DNA of 64,000 nt, taken from Poa pratensis. Lineage: Eukaryota > Streptophyta > Magnoliopsida > Poales > Poaceae. A program made the translations under genes and the position numbers. A model generated the notes under the pieces. That model made no database searches and was not told the origin of the DNA. It saw nothing but the letters and a program-made list of their open reading frames with translations. The DNA lies in assembly GCA_947311845.1 (NCBI GenBank), contig CAMZMU010000027.1, positions 30,891,723-30,955,722 on the forward strand, in the 5' to 3' direction. Every line of letters begins with the position of its first letter. Position 1 is the stretch's first letter. Shown piece by piece: positions 56,516 to 64,000 of this stretch.

Positions 56516-57605
56516 TGATACGTCTCCAACGTATCCGTAATTTCTGATGTTCCATGCTTATATTATACCAATTGCTACATGTTTTACTTACACTTTATAG
56601 CATTTTTATGTATTTTCTGGGACTAACCTATTAACAAGATGCCATAGTGCCAGTTCCTGTTTTCTGCTGTTTTTGGTTCCAGAAAAGCTGTTCTAAAAAT
56701 ATTCTCGGAATTGGACGAAACAAAAGCCCAACCTCCTATTTTCCCGACATGTACACAGAGCCAGAAGGGCAAGCCCGGGGGAGGCCCACGGCCTCCTCAC
56801 CATGCCGTCGCGCGGTTAGTAGGGGGCGGCGCCGTGACGTGGTGAGGACGACTCGGCCACCCCCTCACGCCGCCCTTTCGCCTATTTAATCCTCCTGCCT
56901 CAAAAACCCTAAAACAACCGGCAATTTCTCCAGGAGAGTTCCGTAGCTCCGCTGCCACCAAAAACCCTAATTCGGGGGACAGAAGTCTCTGTTTTGACAC
57001 CCTGCCGGGACGGGGAATTGCCCCCGGAGCCATCTCCATCGACTCCACCGCCATCTTCATCGCCGTTGCTGCCTCCCATGATGAGGAGGGAGTAGTTCTC
57101 CCCCGAGGCTGAGGGCTCTACCGGTAGCTATGTGGTTTATCTCTCTCTCTCCCATGGTGTGATCTTTATGTGATCATGAGCTTTGTAATCTAGTTGAATA
57201 AGTAGATGTTACTCTTTATCTATTATGCCACTCAAGAGGTTACTTTAATATGAACTCCGGAGTCACTCTCCACGGTGTGAAGGTGACGGTGTGTGCATCG
57301 TGTGTGACTCCTTTATGACGTTGTGGCGTTTGTTTACTCAGACTTTGAGGTGTGTTTTTGTAGCCCTACGCAATGAATGGTGTTCGTTATCCAACAAGAG
57401 AGTATTTGAGAGTAGCATTTATTTATTCAATTATGAGGTCATTGTTGAGAGTGTCCACTAGTTAAAGTATGATCCCTATGCCTTGTTTCTAAGCATTGAA
57501 ACACCGTTTACAAAAAGTTCAGCTACATGTTTGTGTGAGATCCTGGCTCAGGGCTTAACAGGATTGATAGAATACTCATATCAACAAGTTGCAACTTCTT
57601 TTCCG

Positions 57606-57690
57606 GAAGCTCATTTGGAAGGAACTCCGAGGTTAAGCGTGCTTGGCCCGGAGCACTCCCAAGGATGGGTGACCGACTGGGAAGTGGTTC
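57606..57690 (+). ncRNA. 5S rRNA-derived domain of Cassandra 5' LTR
   Basis: GAACTCCGAGGTTAAGCG (from 57622) and AGGATGGGTGACCGACTGGG (from 57662) match the internal control region and 3' half of plant 5S rRNA, with changes in between. In Cassandra this part can supply a polymerase III promoter. It is not a genuine ribosomal gene. Confidence 0.92.
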
Positions 57691-58055
57691 CCGGGTGCGC
57701 ACGAGTGAGGACAAAGTGCGCAGAAAAGACTGTTGTTGATCTGTGGGGCCAGTCTGGAGATCCTAGCGAGCTGCCAGGGGTGAAAGGCCCGGCCCGGGGG
57801 TGGCCGGGGTGCTACAATTTTGGTATCAGAGCCGACCCTCGCGGCAACACGGGCGTGTGCGGGTCAGGGGCGCGGACATGTGGAGCATGTGCCGGCACTG
57901 GGCGCACAGACGTATGCCAAGAGGGGAAGTTCTTGGACTGGGGGCTGACCGACGAGGGCGTCGGTCTTCTAAGGGGGGAAGGATGTGAGATCCTGGCTCA
58001 GGGCTTAACAGGATTGATAGAATACCCATATCAACAAGTTGCAACTTCTTTTCCG

Positions 58056-58140
58056 GAAGCTCATCTGGAAGGAACTCCGAGGTTAAGCGTGCTTGGCCCG
58101 GAGCACTCCCAAGGATGGGTGACCGACCGGGAACTGGTTC
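58056..58140 (+). ncRNA. 5S rRNA-derived domain of Cassandra 3' LTR
   Basis: The same block 450 bp downstream (GAACTCCGAGG from 58072; AGGATGGGTGACCGACCGGG from 58112), with a few substitutions relative to the 5' copy. Confidence 0.92.
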
Positions 58141-58585
58141 ACGGGTGCGCACGAGTGAGGACAAAGTGCGCAGAAAAGACCGGTGTTGATCTGTGGGGCC
58201 AGTCTAGAGATCCTAGCGAGCTGCCAGGGGTGATAGGCCCGGCCCGGGGATGGCCGGGGTGCTACAGTTTGCTTGCTGCCATTTTTATTTCAGATTGCAA
58301 TTACTACTTATAATCATCAATATTACTTGTATTTCACTATCTCTTCGCCGAACTAGTGCACCTACACATCTGACAAGTGTATGAGGTGTGTCGGGGACAC
58401 AAGAGACTTCTTGTATCTTAATTGCAGGGTTACTTGAGAGGGATATCTTTGACCTCTACCTCCTTGAGTTCGATAAACCTTGGGTGATTCACTTAAGGGA
58501 AACTTGCTGCTGTTCTACAAACCTCTGCACTTGGAGGCCCAACACTATCGACAAAAATAGAAGCCATAGACATCAAGCTATTTTC

Positions 58586-58604
58586 TGGCGCCGTTGCCGG
58601 GGAG
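58586..58604 (+). other. Primer-binding site of E (tRNA-Asp)
   Basis: TGGCGCCGTTGCCGGGGAG, 10 bp after the LTR end, identical to the sites of A and B. Confidence 0.93.
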
Positions 58605-58686
58605 GTAAGTGTTGGAAGGTATCTCCTTTAGATTCTGCAATTATTTCTTTTTTGTTTCTTGTTTTTATTTTCACTAGTTAGGCTTA

Positions 58687-60166
58687 ATGGAAAACAACAA
58701 AAAAAATAGAGATCTTTATGAACTTTATATTGAATTAGGACATGATACTTTTGAAGAGAAAATTAAAAAACCTATGAAAGTTTGTTTGCATAATAGTGGT
58801 AGTAATGTTATTAGTATAAATTCTTTGAACACCATTATTGCTAATGCTATGGAAAAGTCTAAGCTTGGGGAAGATCGTTTATATGAAAATGATCTTTTTA
58901 GCTCCCCAACTTTGGAAGAAATTTTTTCTTTGATAATGCTTTGTCTCCCATATGTGATAATTCTAATGATGCTTGTGATATTTCAAATCCACCTGCTGAA
59001 AGTATTCCTTTTGAAATACCTATGGAGATTGTTGAAAAGGTTATGGATGAACGTTATGCAGGGGATGGAACAATCCATCCAAGTGATCACTTGTTGAAAC
59101 TTAAAGAATTTTGTGAGCTGTTTAAGGTTGCAGGTTTATCAAGATAAAATGCCATGAATAAATTATTTCCATTGTCACTTAAGGACAAAGCAAGGGAGTG
59201 GTATGAGCTACTGGATGATCCTCATCATTCGGAGTGGAAGGAGCTTGAATATCTCTTTTACTCCAAATTTTATCCTCCTTATGAATTGTATTTAGATAGG
59301 AATTACATTTTTAATTTTTGGCCTCGCGATGGAGAAAGCATTGCTCAAGCTTGGGGAAGGTTGAAAACATTAATACTCAAATGTCCTAACCATGAGCTTC
59401 CTGAGAAAATAATTGTTACTAATTTTTATGCAAGGCTTTCAGGTCATTGCAAGGATTATCTAGATGCCTGTTCAGAGGGTTCTTTCACCAGTAAGAAGGT
59501 TGAAGCTAGATGGGATCTTCTTGAAAGAATTCAAAGCAATACTGAAAATTGGGAGAACGACAAAGGTAAAGAATCAGGTATAAACTATGAATATGAATGC
59601 ATTAAGTCTTTCGTTGAAACTGCTGGTTTTCAAAAGCTTAGTGCTAATTATGGTCTTGATTCTCAAATTATTGTTGATTGTTGTAGAACCTTTGCTTCCC
59701 ATATTAATGTTCCTAAAGAAGGCTGGGACATGTATCATGAACCTTTCAAAGACACTTGCATGGAAAATGAAATTGTTGTTAATGATTGCAATAAACATGC
59801 TCAAACTTCTGAAAATGTTATTTCTTATAAGCATGTTAATTTTTGTGGAGTGCTTAGACCTTGTGAAAAGACTAATAATGAAGAAGAATATTGTAAACTT
59901 CATAAGCATGAGAAAACTAGAATATGGAGTAGGGCTCTAAATGATCTTGCTGAAAAGGTTTGTGCCCTATATCCTTTTATTTGTGAACTCTGCTATGAAG
60001 AAGGTCATTTCGAATTCCAATGCTCAAAGTTTAATGATACAATTTCGAGTTTGTTTGATGATAGCATGATCCATTTCGATTTTTATGATGAACTTGAATT
60101 ATTTTTGGGGTGTGAAGAGTTATCAAGGAAAACATCTTTGTTAGATATGAGTTCTTTTGATATGAA
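58687..60166 (+). pseudogene. gag ORF of element E, part before the Helitron
   Basis: Starts MENNKKNRDLYELYIELGHD. A one-base loss in a T-run near 58933 shifts the frame. The second part has IPFEIPMEIVEKVMDERYAG, then a stop at 59145. The gag core follows: FPLSLKDKAREWYELLDDPH, YSKFYPPYELYLDRNYIFNF and GESIAQAWGRL. A zinc knuckle CELCYEEGHFEFQC (about 59986) is C-x2-C-x4-H-x4-C. The frame is open up to 60166, where a Helitron interrupts it, and continues in phase at 63065. Confidence 0.9.
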
Positions 60167-63064
60167 CTAGCAGGTTGGCCCGCGCAATTGCGCGGCTAGA
60201 CTATTTGTTGATATTGTATGTTTGTGTCATATTTTAAAATTGGCTAATATTATCTGAAATCTATATATAAACTATATATTTAGTTACCTTTAACTTTTCT
60301 AGCTATTAGATATTTGTGCTAATTTTTGTAATGTCATATTTGACCTCTAAATTCATTTTGCTGTTCCCGTTTGGTCGGTAGGTATTTTCGGTTTGATAGT
60401 AAGCTAGAGTGGTCGGAAAGTTTAGTGTAGTTTTCTTTTGTATTGCACATATTCGAGTAGTTCTTTTCATGTATTTTGCATCTTCGCTCAGTGTACCTTC
60501 CACGCTCAGTCTCATAACCTATTTGGGTCCTAAATTCACAATGGGAATATATGGTGGTGAATAGTTGGCGCGGCTATGTTCTAGAGGTCTGAAAATCACT
60601 TAATTTGCACTCAAATCTTCTTGCTACGTTGGTCCGACACTTGCTTTCTCATAGAATGCACACGTTTTGTCCTTCTCTTATCATCATAGAATAAAGCTGA
60701 ACCGTAATGAACCGACTTAAAATTTAGCCTATCTGTTATATGTTAAATCCAGCTCACTTACACAGGCGTCATAACTTCTAAGTGTTTTGCAAACTCTATC
60801 TCTCTTTTGATAGTAATTTATGAACAGCTTTAACACCCTATTTAAATTTCGATTGCTCCCATAATATTAGACACGTCACATGTTGTTAAGATATAAGCAT
60901 ATAGAATGTTAATCCATGTCAAATAATGCACTTCTCCTGGTTATTCTATTGAGAAATGTCTCAACCTTTTCCCACTGTACCCTGATTCTTTCTGGTATTT
61001 ACCTGACCGATCAGTAGCAATAAACATGCATTTTATCGATTAACCGAACAACTGAAATACTATTTTGAGAAAACAGGAAAAGGCTGCAATAAGATCAGGC
61101 TGCAATTCGCCCAAAATAATATACTAAAATCCTACTGTCATGTATTTCACAAACTATTATCCAAAAAAGGGTTTGAGATCTGCAAAAAAAGAAGAATGGA
61201 TAAAATATTTGTACTGTAATGTCATACACATATGAACCAAGGCTTTAAGCTTTAGTAGATGGTAAGCTGAAACAGCTGAAACTTTATATGCTCTCTCATG
61301 GAAAGGATCTGTTGTAGTTTGCATATGGCAAGTCAGGGATTTTTTATCGGATGACCCGTGCTGATATGCTCATTGTCGCATATACCAAGCAAAAATACGA
61401 TCATTAGGAAATTTAGTGGCATCAGTAGTGGTGCGCTTTAAAATGAATCCATTCAATTTACACTCACCAAATTTGCGCGACAGAACGCATAAACAAATTC
61501 CCGGAACAAAACAATGTAGAGATCAGGAGAAACAAATAGGATTCGGCTTCATCCCCGCAAAAAAAGAAAATATTTTTTTCATTGCAATTCTCCTCTTAAA
61601 CCGTGGCACCATAATATGACCATGCATATCGTCGGATTGAGATTAGTACAGGTTATCACCTCAGAATCAATCCTTCTTCATGCCTGCAAATAAAATGTTT
61701 TTCATTGCATTTCTTCTCTCAAACCGAGGAGCCATAATATGACTGCGTATATAGTAGGATTTAAATAAGTACAGGTTATTACCTCAGAATCAATCCTTTT
61801 TCGTGCATGCATGCAACAACTGGACTACTAATTCCTGAGCTCGTGCAAGTACAACGTAGATAGGGGTGATGGCTAACAATGATGCCTCCAAACTCATGGT
61901 CATGGCTCCAAATTTCAATCCTATCCGGCTGGTCGATTCGGCTGTCATATGCTTGTATTGCAGCTACGTAGATCCTGATTGCCACCATGATCTTGGCCTA
62001 GCGTTGAGAGCTGACTGGCCTCCGGCCGCCCGGTGCTACCTTTGCTAGCGAGATTGTCCAGAAAGTAACCACAACTCTTCCTGGCATGCCCCACACAAAG
62101 GTACGTAGATGAGATCATGAGAAACAAAACAATTATGATGGGTGAAGAGCTTATTAGTTCTTGACGCTGCGGAGCGACGGGCGCATGCACAGATCTGCTC
62201 TCAGTTAACGTGCTGCCGCTCGCCGCCAGCTATGATCAATGAAAGAATCTTTCGTCCCTGCATACATGTACACACCATCCCTTAATAAATCATGCCGCGA
62301 CGTCAATTGATCGACCTAAGAATGTCTCATGTCTCGCCGCTTCCTTATATTCATCCGGTGATAGGATCGTTGAGTTGAAGATGCTTCTGATGATGGTTGG
62401 GTGCACGATGACGACGGCGGGATGGTGCCGTGTAGCTGGCTCAATAGTGTGTCGCCCATAGTCTTGGTCAAGACTTAATCCTTCTACGACGGCGATCGAT
62501 CAATCGATAAAAATCTCGGGCAGATTGATGGTATTCGCCGGCCGGTGTCGTCCCGCGTGCAGCTCTGGTTCGATTGCCGATTCGTCAGCGACGGCGATCG
62601 ATCGCCCGATGCCTTCGATTTGCCTATCGCGTATTTGAGGTGTATAGGCGTGCATGTTTGTTCGGCCTGCTCAGGTACATGTGCTTATATTTACTTGGGC
62701 AGATCGACTGACGTACGTGGTCAGGATGAAGACCCTATTCGTGTATATTCCTAGTCTTAGCTTACGTACCGTGTACTTCCCAAACTCAGCCTTTTGCTTT
62801 CCCGATACTTTAACGTATTGAGGCCGGACATCAATATGCACGCTTTAACTTCCATGTGGAATCAAGCGATTTATCTCTTGGGCTGATAAATCTCTCGTGT
62901 CAGGAAGGAATTATCTTTGACGTATACATGCCAATCTCTTTATCCTTATGGAAGTCGACCTTGCTTGGGCGTTGCTTCTCGTAACAACTTCTAAATCTAC
63001 ACCGTTCACTTTTAGCCGGTTAATCTGAGCTGTCCTTTGTCTTGTGTTTTAATTATATAATAGA
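60167..63064 (-). mobile_element. Helitron (non-autonomous), minus strand, in E's gag ORF
   Basis: 2898 bp. On the minus strand it starts TCTATTATATAATTAAAACA (from 63064) and ends CTAG (60170-60167). The 3' hairpin is CCGCGC/GCGCGG (60180-60185 and 60190-60195, loop AATT), 9 bases before CTAG. The insertion lies exactly between host A (60166) and T (63065), and the gag frame matches in phase across the site. No Rep/helicase. The interior is AT-rich with a GC-rich part at about 61,860-62,740 of unknown origin. Confidence 0.95.
61574..61808. repeat. Direct duplication, 123-bp period, in the second Helitron
   Basis: TTCATTGCA...CTCAAACCG-type sequence, CCATAATATGAC, AGTACAGGTTAT and CCTCAGAATCAATCC each occur twice, 123 bp apart (for example TTCATTGC at 61578 and 61701). 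The copies have diverged noticeably. Confidence 0.85.
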
Positions 63065-64000
63065 TAGTATTTTGCGGGGATGCCGTCTCCATTGTGTTGA
63101 TAAGATCCACAGTAATCCTTATATAGAAAAAATTATAAAAGATGTACCTTTACCAAAATATGAAAGGACTTATACTTGTTTTACTCTAATTAATGAAAGG
63201 GAGGAATCCTCCCAAGTTTCTTCTATTGTTTCTAACAATGAACCAGGGCATGTGAAGAAGCTTCCTTTCAAATATGTCCCTCCTAAAGATAAAAAGAAGA
63301 GGGGAAAGAAGAAGAAGAGGAGTAAAAAGAGAGAGGAAAAGGTATCCTCTCCTAAGCATGTTACTCCTTTCATGATTGTTTCTAATGAGTCTAAATTTAT
63401 TGAAGAAGATTCACATACTTGGGGTCATTATTATCTCGACACTAAATCCATAGGCACTATTGAAGATGATTATATGTCTGTTACTTCTTGTAGTGATCAT
63501 GATTGGGAAAATGAAACTACTTTTGATATTGAAAATCTCTTTGGTACTAATTCTGAAAATGATGATGTTAATAATTGCTATACTATTAGTACTATCCATG
63601 TTTCTTCCAATGATGATGTGGAAAGCTCTAAGCTTGGGGATTAAGGTGTTTGAAAATCCTTTTGCAGCCGATGATTATATATTTGATACATCTCCTTCTA
63701 GTAAAAATGATGATGATATGTTTACAAATGAACACACTTTTGAAGATAACTATTCTATTGCTTATGATGATACTATGCCTCCAGTCTTTGATAATTATTA
63801 TAAAGAATACTATGACATAGGTTATAATTACAATCATCCTCCTGAAACTTGTCATAGTTATGGAGGGATTACCCAAAACCATCCCTTTAATATACAACTT
63901 GTCTATCATCTTCGAGTTCTTTATGATGATCCTGCTCCCATTGTTATTAATGAGAAGAACTTTGCTTATGTGGAAAATAATGATACTTTTATGCATATAG
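63065..64000 (+). pseudogene. gag region of element E, part after the Helitron
   Basis: Continues the frame left at 60166: a Lys/Arg-rich block (about 63285-63345, KDKKKRGKKKKRSKKREEK) and an acidic, Asp/Asn/Ser-rich region. An extra base near 63644 creates a stop after SSKLGD; the sequence then continues in another frame (ENPFAADDYIF, YYKEYYDIGYNY) to the window end. This should be the linker toward the protease, which is outside the window. Confidence 0.8.

Larger units (their letters stand above)
54280..56667. repeat. Downstream copy of the 2388-bp duplicated block
   Basis: Same content and order as 49075-51462, but continuous on both sides: F's ORF on the left and E's LTR on the right. 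It therefore represents the original arrangement. Confidence 0.93.
57534..58266 (+). mobile_element. Cassandra TRIM with 5S-bearing LTRs
   Basis: Two 283-bp LTRs (57534-57816 and 57984-58266), starting TGTGAGATCC and ending GTGCTACA, with about ten differences by eye. A primer site TGGTATCAGAGC (57821-57832) complementary to initiator tRNA-Met, a 150-bp interior and the purine tract AAGGGGGGAAGGA before the 3' LTR complete it. Target duplication GTTTG (57529-57533 and 58267-58271). The 5S-derived block in each LTR identifies the Cassandra family. No coding capacity; an open frame across it is accidental. Confidence 0.97.
56516..58575 (+). repeat. 5' LTR of element E, split by Cassandra
   Basis: Starts TGATACGTCTCCAACGTATC; ends AGCCATAGACATCA directly before the primer-site spacer. 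The LTR is continuous on both sides of the 733-bp Cassandra insert. Confidence 0.9.
56516..64000 (+). mobile_element. Element E: Athila-lineage gypsy element, 5' part
   Basis: 5' LTR 56516-58575, primer site, gag region with a Helitron inside, continuing past the window end. About 1322 bp of LTR remains when Cassandra is subtracted. It is inserted in C's 5' LTR. No pol is seen before the window ends. Confidence 0.9.

Noticed and set aside
57622..57690. A true 5S rRNA gene
   Set aside because: Only the 3' half is similar and it occurs in both LTRs of a TRIM with primer site and target duplication.
57483..58313. 276-residue open frame over Cassandra
   Set aside because: It runs through both LTRs and the 5S-derived parts, and its two halves are just the repeated LTR.
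1..64000. CRISPR array, toxin-antitoxin, phage or bacterial defence system
   Set aside because: The window is plant nuclear DNA; repeats found are mobile elements or minisatellites without spacer structure.

Overview
The window looks like nuclear DNA of a large-genome grass, most likely Triticeae (wheat, barley, Aegilops or rye). This rests on a GC-rich monocot gene, Au-type tRNA-derived SINEs, a Stowaway MITE, a 5S-bearing Cassandra TRIM, Helitrons and several generations of Athila-lineage Ty3/gypsy elements with a tRNA-Asp primer site. It contains no bacterial operon, CRISPR array or virus. Family names of the LTR elements are left open because no library search was possible.

Region 1 (1-22.7 kb) is a gene island. 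It holds an intronless FLA4/SOS5-type fasciclin-like arabinogalactan protein gene (1284-2575, +), a BOBBER/NudC-type chaperone gene (6193-6812, -) and a four-exon ENTH-domain gene (19049-20123, -). FLA4 and BOBBER are each broken by one missing base in a short homopolymer; the ENTH gene is intact. Between them lie a truncated LINE, a poly(A)-tailed retroposon inside that LINE with a 15-16 bp target duplication, an Au SINE, a Stowaway MITE, and a poorly coding stretch behind a TATA/telo-box promoter (11.0-18.5 kb).

Region 2 (22.7-64 kb) is a nest of mobile elements that can be read as an insertion history. A minus-strand LINE is cut by gypsy element A (+, from 23378). A's integrase is cut by gag-only element B (28402-33952, target duplication TGTAC). 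A's 3' LTR is cut by a minus-strand gypsy element C (37287 to beyond 56515). C carries a solo LTR D (40376-45030, target duplication GTATG). D contains a Helitron (41049-44217) that itself holds an Au SINE and a hAT-type MITE. C's gag is cut by element F (+), which has a very long gag-derived ORF. C's 5' LTR is cut by gypsy element E (+, 56516 to the window end). E's 5' LTR contains Cassandra (57534-58266, target duplication GTTTG) and its gag ORF contains a second Helitron (60167-63064).

A 2.39-kb block spanning F, C and E sequence (49075-51462) recurs 5205 bp downstream (54280-56667). This implies a tandem duplication after E inserted, followed by a deletion that removed C's protease and most of its gag.

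No new defence or regulatory system was found. The most unusual items are the F ORF with two zinc knuckles and a Cys-rich repeat of about 35 residues, the rebuilt 3' LTR and doubled primer site of B, a promoter-like insert between integrase and the last ORF of C, and a recurring pattern of single-base homopolymer losses that makes several genes look falsely dead.
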